Source: Chloroflexota bacterium
GTDB taxonomy: Bacteria; Chloroflexota; Dehalococcoidia; SAR202; UBA11138
Assembly: GCA_022561955.1 (NCBI GenBank)
Contig: JADFQF010000026.1
Coordinates: forward strand, 1-9,637
Length of the DNA stretch: 9,637 nucleotides
Direction of reading: 5' to 3'
In this document: positions 1 to 6,411 of the stretch, piece by piece
Layout: every line of letters begins with the position of its first letter
Numbering within the stretch: position 1 is the stretch's first letter
The notes under the pieces: model-generated
Seen by the model: only the letters and a program-made list of their open reading frames with translations
Told to the model about the DNA's origin: nothing
Database searches by the model: none
Position numbers and translations under genes: made by a program

Positions 1-502
1 ACTGGTACCCCATCTTCAACCACTGCCCCAGCAGGTCGTCGAGGTCGATTTGCCGGCCGCGGGCCAGGGTGTGGGAGGTCGCTACGAAGGACTTCTTGTC
101 GATGGTCTTCTGCGTCACGGCGGCGACGGACGCGACCACGATGGGCGCAGGCCCGTCGTCCGCGATCAGGCGGGACAGCGTACGCAGGCGCTGGTGGACC
201 GTGTCGGAGTCCGACGAGAGGCGCTCGAAGGGCAGGATCTCGGACTCCGGAAAGTGCAGGACATGGTCCTCATCGTCGCTCCACACAAGCAGCTGCTCGT
301 GGAGGCGGCGGGCGTCCTCCGGCCGGGGCGTAAGCACGAGGATGGGGTAGCTCAGGTCTCGATGGAGCGTCGCCAATGTGAACGGCACGGCACTGTCGAG
401 GACTTGCGCCGTCGCGCCGACCCGGGGCCGCTCCAGGTCTCGCTGCAACTGTTTGTACTGGGGAGCAGCCTGTAGTGCGCCGCTCAAAACGCTAAGGCTC
501 AT
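1..502 (-). CDS. mfd: Transcription-repair coupling factor Mfd, N-terminal fragment (runs off the left edge)
   Basis: Partial gene: only the first 167 codons lie in the window. Mfd is the ATP-dependent translocase that removes stalled RNA polymerase and recruits UvrA for transcription-coupled repair; the full protein is usually about 1100-1200 residues. Reading inward from ATG 502 gives MSLSVLSGALQAAPQ, then a region like the N-terminal UvrB-homology module. It contains PILVLTPRPEDARRL (about 50-65), FPESEILPFERLSSDSD (about 82-98), the QRLRTLSRL helix, PIVVASVAAVTQKT and finally LDDLLGQWLKMGYQ. This order matches Mfd, where a 'P-x-E' segment and a 'tsv-AL-Q' strand precede the GY motif. The start has a GGAGAG ribosome binding site 5-6 bases upstream. 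An out-of-frame ATG at 506 was rejected because it does not continue the reading. The helicase motor domains lie outside the window, so the call rests on the N-terminus alone. Confidence 0.85.
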   Translation of the reverse strand, partial: MSLSVLSGALQAAPQYKQLQRDLERPRVGATAQVLDSAVPFTLATLHRDLSYPILVLTPRPEDARRLHEQLLVWSDDEDHVLHFPESEILPFERLSSDSDTVHQRLRTLSRLIADDGPAPIVVASVAAVTQKTIDKKSFVATSHTLARGRQIDLDDLLGQWLKMGYQ

Positions 503-533
503 GCATCTCTCCGTGAAAACCACACGCCGAACG

Positions 534-560
534 GGCTAGCCCCGACAAGATGGGCTAGCC
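534..560. repeat. 9-bp stem hairpin in the mfd leader
   Basis: GGCTAGCCC (534-542) and GGGCTAGCC (552-560) are exact reverse complements around a 9-base loop. Each arm contains the self-palindrome GGCTAGCC. If the promoter proposed at 570-578 is right, the hairpin lies at the very 5' end of the mfd transcript. No run of T follows on either strand, so it does not look like an intrinsic terminator. It could be an operator or a leader structure; the function is unknown. Confidence 0.5.
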
Positions 561-569
561 TCGAAAAGC

Positions 570-578
570 ATTTTACCA
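570..578 (-). promoter_or_regulatory. Candidate extended -10 promoter for mfd
   Basis: On the minus strand the segment reads TGGTAAAAT, an extended -10 (TGn plus TAAAAT). The hexamer 17 bases further upstream does not resemble TTGACA. Transcription would begin near 563, giving a leader of about 60 bases that starts with the 534-560 hairpin. Weak, motif-only evidence. Confidence 0.3.
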
Positions 579-663
579 CTCCATGGGATAGAATTGCTGG
601 CGTCCTATGGTCCCAATTCGAGGGCGATCAGGCATATGGCACCTTGTTGATGGGGTGAAGAGC

Positions 664-1125
664 ATGAGTGAAATTCGCCGAGAGATGCTGACGAAGGTCG
701 GCGATTCGTGGGAGGCCCTGCAGAAAGCGCTAGGCCGCGTGCAACCCCATCGAATGGAAGAGGCGGGTGTCGTCGAGGCGTGGTCGGTCAAGGACCTGAT
801 AGGCCACGTGACGTCTTGGGAGAGGCAGGCCATGAGCACGATTCTGGCGTTCCAGGAGAGCGGGGACGCCGACGCCTTGAAATGGGCAGACATCGACGGG
901 TTCAACGCCTTAACAGCGAAGTCCAACAGTTCGCGCTCGCTGGAAGAGTTACGGTCCGACATGGAGACGGTCCACGACGAGTTGCTGGCCTTCATAGACG
1001 GGCTGCCGGAGGAAATCGCTGAAGACGACCGGGTCCGGCGCCGCGTTCGTGTAGACGGGTACGAGCACTATGCCGAGCACACGGAGCACATCCTCGATTG
1101 GCTGGGAAATGCGTCGGCGGGCTAG
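664..1125 (+). CDS. DinB/ClbS-like four-helix bundle protein
   Basis: 153-residue protein of the DinB/YfiT superfamily, closest in style to the ClbS/DfsB group. The characteristic first block is PHRMEEAGVVEAWSVKDLIGH (about 28-48), followed by TSWERQAM. The last helix carries GYEHYAEHTEHILDWL. His48, His135 and His139 are placed like the metal-binding triad of DinB proteins. Some family members are thiol-dependent transferases and ClbS is a cyclopropane hydrolase, but most have no known substrate, so no reaction is assigned. An in-frame ATG at 607 would add 19 residues (PIRGRSGIWHL...) that do not resemble the family. ATG 664 has GGGGTGA 5-11 bases upstream and starts where family members usually start. 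The gene stands alone, with the DUF1330 gene 81 bases downstream. Confidence 0.8.
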   Translation: MSEIRREMLTKVGDSWEALQKALGRVQPHRMEEAGVVEAWSVKDLIGHVTSWERQAMSTILAFQESGDADALKWADIDGFNALTAKSNSSRSLEELRSDMETVHDELLAFIDGLPEEIAEDDRVRRRVRVDGYEHYAEHTEHILDWLGNASAG

Positions 1126-1206
1126 GTCTTGGCCTGGTTGACACCGGCGCACAACGGAAATAGCATGGCGTGAATCGAAGATCATCAGGACCAAGAGAGG
1201 CTAACC

Positions 1207-1494
1207 ATGGCAGGCTATGTAATCGCAGACGTTGATGTCCATGACACAGAGGCCTACGACGAGTATCGGAAGCTGGTGGCGCCTACAATAGAGAAGTATG
1301 GCGGCAGATTCGTCGTCCGCGCCGGTGCTCACGAGGTCATGGAAGGGGACTGGACGCCCCATCGGGTGATCGTTCTCGAGTTCGAGAGCGTCGCGAGGGC
1401 AAAAGAGTGGTACGGCTCCGAGGAGTACGCCCCCGCCCTGGCCATTCGGCTGAAGGCGGCGACGTCGAGCATGATTATCGTGGAGGGAGCCTGA
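1207..1494 (+). CDS. DUF1330 domain protein
   Basis: 95 residues, the usual length for a stand-alone DUF1330 protein, a small dimeric alpha/beta-barrel (ferredoxin-like) family without an established reaction. The hallmarks are YVIADVDVHD at the N-terminus, EAYDEYRKLVAPTIEKYGGRF (16-36), the GDWTPHRVIVLEF strand (47-59), and the helix ARAKEWYGSEEYAPALAIR (63-81). It ends in the MIIVEG strand. ATG 1207 has GAGAGG (1195-1200) six bases upstream. The stop is TGA, useful as evidence that TGA terminates translation in this genome. The following lipoprotein gene is convergent; its stop codon begins 5 bases after this one ends. Confidence 0.9.
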   Translation: MAGYVIADVDVHDTEAYDEYRKLVAPTIEKYGGRFVVRAGAHEVMEGDWTPHRVIVLEFESVARAKEWYGSEEYAPALAIRLKAATSSMIIVEGA

Positions 1495-1498
1495 AGAG

Positions 1499-2398
1499 CT
1501 ACTCCAGCACCGCGATCAGCGCCGCTACCAGCTCTATGCGGGTAGTGAAGGCCTCGAACTTTGCCTGGACCAGCCCGTCACCGTCCACGACGAAGGTCCA
1601 CGGCTCGCTCACCAGGCCCCACTCGGCCAATGTAGGCGATAGGATGCCATTGGCGATGTCGCCCTCCATCAGGTGAGGGTTGTCGAACACCTCGATGTGG
1701 ATGAACTCGGCCACGCCGCTAAATTCATCTTTAATGTCCTTAACGACGTCTAGCTGCGGCCCGCACGTAGCCGACTGACAGAAGGCAGGCGTCGAAAAGG
1801 TCAGCATCAATGGCCTGCCGGACTCAACGGCCTCGGCTATGGTCTTCTCGTAGAGGTCCCTGTCCGGGTCGCGGTCCGTGGATATCTGCTCGATGCCCTC
1901 GACGTCGCTCAAGGTCTTGCTGACGCTCCTGGGCGCGGGCGTGCCCAGGCCGGGCGACGAGCTGGTCTCCTTGATTTGCAGGCCGGTATCCGCCGGTCGA
2001 CGAACCCCGTCGGCATCGATGGCTTCGGTGACGAGTCCCCAGTTGCCGGGCCTATCGAAGGTCAGCTCCACCGTGTAGATGCCGTTCGGTCTGACGGGCC
2101 ATTCGTGGAAAACGGCCGTCGTGGTTTCTATCGGGCCTTCCTGTCCTCCTGCGGACAGGAAGTAGGTTGACACCTGAACATTGGCGCCCCTTATGGGGCC
2201 TGATTGAGAGTCGATCAAGGCGAAGACGACCCTGTTTCGCCCCACGCTCAAGTCCGAGGACGCCAGCGCCACCTGCACGGAGGCCTCGGGTGCGAGGGAA
2301 GGCGTCTCCTGGCCTCCGCCACTTCCGCAGCCCGCGAGCAAGGTAACGACCGCCAACAGCAGTGATGCTCCCACGGACCGCTTGATGTCGAGCCTCAT
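1499..2398 (-). CDS. Lipoprotein with beta-sandwich and thioredoxin-like domain
   Basis: 299-residue secreted lipoprotein. MRLDIKRSVG is followed by a hydrophobic stretch and a lipobox LLAGC with Cys24, then a Gly/Ser linker. Residues about 40-145 look like an all-beta domain of the YtkA/FixH type (VFALIDSQSGPIRGANVQV, then GIYTVELTFDRPGNWGLV). Residues about 160-299 form a thioredoxin-like domain (LMLTFSTPAFCQSATCGPQ, FIHIEVFDN, EWGLVSEPWTFVVDGDGLV). The active-site cysteines are Cys207 and Cys212 in CX4C spacing instead of the usual CXXC. It probably acts outside the membrane in thiol or metal handling; no partner is visible. The longest frame would begin at 2497, but ATG 2398 has a clear GAGAGG site and places the signal peptide at the N-terminus. 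The stop is TAG. Confidence 0.8.
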   Translation of the reverse strand: MRLDIKRSVGASLLLAVVTLLAGCGSGGGQETPSLAPEASVQVALASSDLSVGRNRVVFALIDSQSGPIRGANVQVSTYFLSAGGQEGPIETTTAVFHEWPVRPNGIYTVELTFDRPGNWGLVTEAIDADGVRRPADTGLQIKETSSSPGLGTPAPRSVSKTLSDVEGIEQISTDRDPDRDLYEKTIAEAVESGRPLMLTFSTPAFCQSATCGPQLDVVKDIKDEFSGVAEFIHIEVFDNPHLMEGDIANGILSPTLAEWGLVSEPWTFVVDGDGLVQAKFEAFTTRIELVAALIAVLE

Positions 2399-2710
2399 GC
2401 TTCCTCTCATTCGATACGTCAACAACGACACGGCGGGCTTGCGTAACCTTCGGGCCTCCAATGTTACTACGTCGTAAGAGGCGCCGTTGGCTCGCACTGG
2501 TTCTGCGCGGTACTCGTGCCTCGTGAGAAGACTCGCCGAGCGCTGTGTGATCTAAATGTTATCCGACGAATATTGAGGCTGAAGTTGGCGGAAAATGCGT
2601 TATTGAAAACGGTTTTTGGTTTATATAAGAGGCATAGCCTTCGTCTTCTGATAAAATGCGGTCCTTCGCAGTGTTGTGGTCAGGGCTCCCGAATCGAGAG
2701 GAGTAGAAAT
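2399..2710. other. 312-base gene-free divergent intergenic region with an AT-rich stretch
   Basis: This lies between the lipoprotein (minus) and the TIGR04076-like gene (plus). The stretch 2548-2665 is clearly AT-richer than its surroundings, with TTGAAA at 2603-2608, TATATAAG at 2622-2629 and GATAAAAT at 2650-2657. It probably holds promoters for one or both divergent genes. The plus frame is open from GTG 2516 through 2710, but its product there is Lys/Arg/Leu-rich and not protein-family-like. Confidence 0.5.
2649..2657 (+). promoter_or_regulatory. Candidate extended -10 promoter for the TIGR04076-like gene
   Basis: TGATAAAAT is an extended -10 element in an AT-rich stretch. It would start transcription near 2664, about 47 bases before the TTG start at 2711. 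No clear -35 hexamer is present. An alternative is TTGAAA (2603-2608) with TATAAG (2624-2629), spacer 15. Confidence 0.3.
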
Positions 2711-3061
2711 TTGACTGCTAAGGCACTAAATACCATCCCTTCAGCGCGAGAATTGACCAATACGCTACCCCCACCCGGGACCCCCTGCACCGTTGGCATC
2801 TCCGGAGCGAGAGGCGCCTGTCCGCTGGGATTCACTTTCGAGGACACCTGGGACATCGATGCAGAGGGAAGGTCCAACTATCCTATCTGCCAACCCGCGG
2901 CCGTAGTCCTGTCTCCCGTACTCGACAACATCCTGAGCGGCCGGGACATGGATGCCATGGCCGAGTGCCTCTGCCCTTTCAACGATTGCCGCCTGACTTT
3001 CGTCGTGCACGCGCCTGAAGTCATTGACGAGAGGTATCGGACCGAGAAGGCCCGGCGCTAA
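2711..3061 (+). CDS. Small Cys-rich TIGR04076-like protein, TTG start
   Basis: 116 residues, resembling the TIGR04076 family of short Cys-rich proteins of unknown function. Visible marks are CTVGISGARGACPLGFTFED (26-45, with Cys26 and Cys37), then YPICQPAAVVLSPVLDNIL (57-75) and ECLCPFNDCRLTFVV (85-99, with Cys86, Cys88, Cys93). The six cysteines suggest metal binding or redox work, but no reaction is known. The start chosen is TTG 2711, because GAGAGGAG (2696-2703) lies 7 bases upstream. The longer reading from GTG 2516 lacks a ribosome binding site and adds 65 basic residues crossing the promoter-like AT-rich stretch. The family name is from memory of the pattern. Confidence 0.65.
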   Translation: MTAKALNTIPSARELTNTLPPPGTPCTVGISGARGACPLGFTFEDTWDIDAEGRSNYPICQPAAVVLSPVLDNILSGRDMDAMAECLCPFNDCRLTFVVHAPEVIDERYRTEKARR

Positions 3062-3115
3062 CACCCCACTCGTATCCACAGCCGTCTTGAACCCTAGTCT
3101 AGCGGGCGTCTGACC

Positions 3116-3124
3116 TGCTAAACT
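3116..3124 (+). promoter_or_regulatory. Candidate extended -10 promoter for the MBL gene pair
   Basis: TGCTAAACT is an extended -10 element 31 bases before the ATG of the first MBL gene. No good -35 lies at 16-18 bases. It would give a short leader carrying GAGAGG. Motif-only call. Confidence 0.3.
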
Positions 3125-3155
3125 TGGCCTACTTTTCGAGAGGTCGAGGTTTGCA

Positions 3156-4016
3156 ATGACTAGGATACACGTCCTCGGCGCGGGGACTCCCACTCCAACA
3201 CCCACGCGGTTCGGCTCGGCATTTGCCCTGGAGATCGGCGATCAGCAGATCATGGTGGACTGCGGACCAGCCGCCACGCACAAGCTGGTGAAGGCCGGCC
3301 TCTGGCCAACGAAGATCGACCATCTCTTTTTTACTCACCACCACTTCGACCATGACATCGACTACCCCTGCTTTCTGCTGTGCCGCTGGGACCAGAGCAT
3401 CGGCAAGGAGAACACGCTCCAGGTGTTTGGCCCCACGTTGACGGAGACTATCACCGAGCGGCTTATAGGTGACGAGGGCGCCTTCACCCACGACTGGAAG
3501 GCCAGGATCGGATATCCGGGCAGTCTGCGGGTCTATCAGAACAGGGGCGGCGTGCTGCCTCGAAAGCCTCCGGAGGTGCTCGCCAAAGACATCGGCCCCG
3601 GCAAGGTCTACTCCGGCAAGGACTGGGAGGTCACCGCGGCCCCCGCCGAGCATGTGCAGCCTTTTCTCGACTCCCTGGCCTATCGTTTCGACACGCCGGA
3701 CGGCAGCGTCGTGTTCACCGGCGACACTCAGCCCTGCGACACGGTCCTAGAGCTAGCCAGGGACGCCGACGTAATGCTGTGCATGTGCTGGGACGACCAG
3801 GACCGCATGGACGAAATCGGCGAGTCCGTCGGGCAGTGCGGCACCAGGGACGCCGCGAGGCTGGCGCAAGAAGCGGGTGTGAAGAAGCTGGCCCTCGTCC
3901 ACGTTGGGCCCTATCTCTCCGGCATGGGCGTCCGGGAAAAGGGCATAGGCGACGCCAAGAAGATCTTCGACGGCGAGCTCATATTCACCGACGAGCTGAT
4001 GCACTTCGACATCTGA
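3156..4016 (+). CDS. MBL-fold hydrolase, RNase Z-like subgroup (copy 1)
   Basis: 286-residue metallo-beta-lactamase-fold hydrolase. The first strand ILGAGTPTPTPTRFGS-type segment (here VLGAGTPTPTPTRFGS) and DCGPAATHKLVKAG resemble RNase Z and its relatives. The zinc motif is FFTHHHFDHD with His61, His63, Asp65 and His66. Further ligands are probably His166 (AEHVQP), Asp190 (FTGDT) and His249 (LVHVGP). RNase Z proteins usually have another His in the 'H-x-T' segment before the last helix; here that place reads GQCGT (226-230). The flexible arm needed to grip tRNA is not evident, so a tRNA-processing role is doubtful. A small-molecule hydrolase is more likely, substrate unknown. Start ATG 3156 has GAGAGG and GAGG upstream. 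The paralogous second copy begins 37 bases after its TGA stop, so the two are probably one transcript. Confidence 0.85.
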   Translation: MTRIHVLGAGTPTPTPTRFGSAFALEIGDQQIMVDCGPAATHKLVKAGLWPTKIDHLFFTHHHFDHDIDYPCFLLCRWDQSIGKENTLQVFGPTLTETITERLIGDEGAFTHDWKARIGYPGSLRVYQNRGGVLPRKPPEVLAKDIGPGKVYSGKDWEVTAAPAEHVQPFLDSLAYRFDTPDGSVVFTGDTQPCDTVLELARDADVMLCMCWDDQDRMDEIGESVGQCGTRDAARLAQEAGVKKLALVHVGPYLSGMGVREKGIGDAKKIFDGELIFTDELMHFDI

Positions 4017-4052
4017 TGTGGTAGGGCAAAACATTTCGAAGAAGGAAGAGAT

Positions 4053-4916
4053 ATGACGCGAATACACATACTGGGCGCCGGCACGCCAACGCCCACGCCG
4101 ACGCGGTTTGGCTCGGCGTTTGCCCTGGAGATCGGCGACGAGCAGGTCATGCTGGACTGCGGGCCCGCCGCGACGTACAAGCTGGTGAAGGCCGGGCTCT
4201 GGCCCACCGATATCGACAAGCTCTTTTTCACGCACCACCACTTCGACCATGACATCGACTACCCCTGCTTCTTGCTGTGTCGCTGGGACCAGAGCACGGG
4301 CAAGGAGAATACCCTCCAGGTGTTCGGGCCGACCCTGACGGAAAAGATAACAAAGGGAATCCTGGACCCCGACGAAGGCCTGTTCGCCCATGATTGGAAG
4401 GCCCGCGTGGGCCACCCTCTCAGCCAGCGTATTCACGTTAACAGAGGCGGGACGCTGCCTCGGAAGCCTCCCGAAGTCGACGCCGCGGACATCGGCCCCG
4501 GCAAGGTGTGTTCCGGCAAGGACTGGGAGGTGACCGCCGCTCCGGCCGAGCATGTGCAGCCCTTCCTGGACTCGCTGGCCTATCGCTTCGACACGCCGGA
4601 CGGCAGCATCGTCTTCACCGGCGACACTCAGCCTTGCGAATCGGTCATCGAGCTCGCCAGGAACGCCGACGTCATGCTTTGCATGTGCTGGGACGACCAG
4701 GAGATCATGGACGAGGACGGCGAGGCGTCCGGGCAATGCGGCACTCTGGGCGCGGCGAGGATGGCGCAGGCCGCGGGAGTCAAGAAGCTGGTGCTGGTCC
4801 ATGTCGGGCCGCACCTCTCCCAGCACGGACCCATGGAGAAGGGCATAGGCGACGTGAGAGAGGTCTACGACGGCCAACTGTTGTTCTCCGAGGAGCTAAT
4901 GTCCTTCGATGTTTAG
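4053..4916 (+). CDS. MBL-fold hydrolase, RNase Z-like subgroup (copy 2)
   Basis: 287-residue tandem paralog of the preceding gene, about 80% identical by my hand alignment, with one extra residue near 105. All probable metal ligands are kept: THHHFDHD (His61, His63, Asp65, His66), AEHVQP, FTGDT and LVHVGP. The GQCGT substitution is also shared, so both copies look catalytically equivalent. Changes gather at about 98-127 and in the last 35 residues (YLSGMGVREKG versus HLSQHGPMEKG, and the C-terminal strand), as expected if substrate preference or oligomer contacts diverged. The ribosome binding site is GGAAGAG close before ATG 4053. The stop is TAG. No convincing terminator follows; 4917-4960 is G-rich. 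The pair precedes an MFS transporter on the same strand. Confidence 0.85.
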   Translation: MTRIHILGAGTPTPTPTRFGSAFALEIGDEQVMLDCGPAATYKLVKAGLWPTDIDKLFFTHHHFDHDIDYPCFLLCRWDQSTGKENTLQVFGPTLTEKITKGILDPDEGLFAHDWKARVGHPLSQRIHVNRGGTLPRKPPEVDAADIGPGKVCSGKDWEVTAAPAEHVQPFLDSLAYRFDTPDGSIVFTGDTQPCESVIELARNADVMLCMCWDDQEIMDEDGEASGQCGTLGAARMAQAAGVKKLVLVHVGPHLSQHGPMEKGIGDVREVYDGQLLFSEELMSFDV

Positions 4917-5019
4917 ACGGGGCCGGGGTATGGGGTACGGGGTTGGGCCCGCGTATCATAGTTGGCCGCGGTAGTGTCGTTGCTCAAAGATAATCAGGAG
5001 AGTTGAACTAAATATTTCT

Positions 5020-6336
5020 GTGTCAATTTTCGATTCGATAAGAGACTGGCGGCCTCGACCGCCCTTTTATTACGGATGGCTCATCCTCATAGTAGCCTCA
5101 TTGGGAACTTACGCCGCCACCGGGTCGGCACAGCTAGTCATTGGCGGCATCCAGAGCCTCATCATCGAAGACACGGGCTGGGACCGCACCGCGATCGCAC
5201 TATGCGTAACCGCCGGCACGTGGACGTCCGGGTTCCTGACCCCGTTCGTGGGACGCCTTACCGACCGGTACGGACCTCGTCCCCTGATGCCCCTGGCGGC
5301 GATGATAATGGGGTTCTCATTCTTCGCCATAGCCGGGACCAACGCCCTCTGGCAATTCTACGTCGCCTACATAATCGCCAGGGCCATCGGAAATCCCATA
5401 TTGGTAGGTGTCGTTCCCCGCACCACCGCGGTAAACTTCTTTCTTCGAAACCGCAACCTCGCACTTGGCATAACCTCCATGGCAAGACCCATAGGGGGAG
5501 CGATCAACATTCAGGTCATCTCCCTAATCTCGCGGGCCTCAAGCTGGAGAACGGGCTATCGCTATCTAGGGACGCTCTCTTTTCTTCTGGTCATACCGCT
5601 TTATCTAGTCATGAGGCGCAGGCCCTCGGACATTGGTCTGCTGCCCGACGGCGACGAAAGACCCAGACCTGCGGCTGCTCAGAGTGGCGACGGATCATCA
5701 GTCGTGTCCGGCTCGCGAGAGTTCAGCTGGCGCGTAGGCGAGGCCGCGCTGTCTCCGGTCTTCTGGCTCATAGTCGTCGCCGAGATGCTCGTGATTCTTA
5801 CGGACGGCACAATCAGCTTCCAGGTAGTGCCCTTCCTGAGAGACTCCGGCATGTCGCTGCCTATGGCGGCAATCGCGTTAAGCATCAGCTCGATATTCGG
5901 GGCCGTCGTCAACCCCGGATGGGGCTATCTTTCCGACCGCTATTCCCCCAGGCTCCTCGCCCTGATCGCTCTCCCTACCGCTCTCGTCTCAATATCGCTG
6001 TTTCTCCTCCTTCCGCTGGAAGATTACGGGTTGTACGTCGTCGTGCTCTGGGGTACGTCCACGGGCGGGATGAACATTCTAAACAGCATGATCATTGCGC
6101 GGTATTTCGGAAGAGCGCATTTTGGGTCTATCACGGGGCTGATGGGACCTCTGCAGATTGGCGCTCTCGGTCTCGGCCCTATCTTTGGCGCGATGCTGTT
6201 TCGGACGACGGGGAGCTACACGATAATCTTCATGTTCGCGTTGGCCGCCTTCGGCGTGTCCTTCTTGCTGATTTACCTGGCCCGCCCGCCGAGGCTTCCC
6301 AGGCGTGCGCTGGCCGAGGGGCTCTCGCATGACTGA
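5020..6336 (+). CDS. MFS transporter, 12 TM
   Basis: 438-residue major facilitator. A short cytoplasmic N-terminus leads into PPFYYGWLILIVASLG, a start typical of the monocarboxylate/oxalate-formate antiporter-like branch. The MFS motif A appears in the loop between TM2 and TM3 (GRLTDRYGPRP, 78-88). A second half-copy lies between TM8 and TM9 (GYLSDRYSPR, 302-311). A central hydrophilic loop (about 199-240) separates the two six-helix halves. The substrate cannot be read from sequence. The next gene is a DAO-type oxidase, so a carboxylate or amine substrate is a reasonable guess. The GTG start is uncertain: the best Shine-Dalgarno (CAGGAG, 4995-5000) is 19 bases upstream, unusually far. An ATT at 5014 in the same frame is nearer. 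The stop is TGA, 75 bases before the next gene. Confidence 0.85.
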   Translation: MSIFDSIRDWRPRPPFYYGWLILIVASLGTYAATGSAQLVIGGIQSLIIEDTGWDRTAIALCVTAGTWTSGFLTPFVGRLTDRYGPRPLMPLAAMIMGFSFFAIAGTNALWQFYVAYIIARAIGNPILVGVVPRTTAVNFFLRNRNLALGITSMARPIGGAINIQVISLISRASSWRTGYRYLGTLSFLLVIPLYLVMRRRPSDIGLLPDGDERPRPAAAQSGDGSSVVSGSREFSWRVGEAALSPVFWLIVVAEMLVILTDGTISFQVVPFLRDSGMSLPMAAIALSISSIFGAVVNPGWGYLSDRYSPRLLALIALPTALVSISLFLLLPLEDYGLYVVVLWGTSTGGMNILNSMIIARYFGRAHFGSITGLMGPLQIGALGLGPIFGAMLFRTTGSYTIIFMFALAAFGVSFLLIYLARPPRLPRRALAEGLSHD

Positions 6337-6360
6337 CGCATCGTCTCGTGCTGGTATACT
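6333..6360 (+). promoter_or_regulatory. Candidate sigma70-type promoter for the FAD oxidoreductase
   Basis: CTGACG (6333-6338), a 16-base spacer, and TATACT (6355-6360) preceded by TGG, giving an extended -10. It overlaps the end of the MFS gene and would start transcription near 6367, 45 bases before ATG 6412. The oxidase could therefore be expressed independently of the transporter. Confidence 0.45.
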
Positions 6361-6411
6361 GACGCCGCGACTACCAGGGTTGGCCGTCGTCTCAAGCTTT
6401 GGGAGGTGTGT

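Noticed and set aside
50..475. 141-aa plus-strand frame at the left edge
   Set aside because: Antisense of the Mfd N-terminus, which has recognisable conserved segments and a ribosome binding site.
2516..2710. GTG 2516 start extension of the TIGR04076-like gene
   Set aside because: No ribosome binding site, crosses an AT-rich promoter-like stretch, and adds residues unlike the family; TTG 2711 has a strong site.
3753..4877. 374-aa minus-strand frame across both MBL genes
   Set aside because: Antisense shadow of two clear plus-strand genes; its product is an Arg/Val/His-rich repeat reflecting the gene duplication.
5076..6332. 418-aa plus-strand frame inside the MFS gene
   Set aside because: Alternative-frame shadow, Arg/His-rich, with no family resemblance, while the MFS frame has clear motifs.
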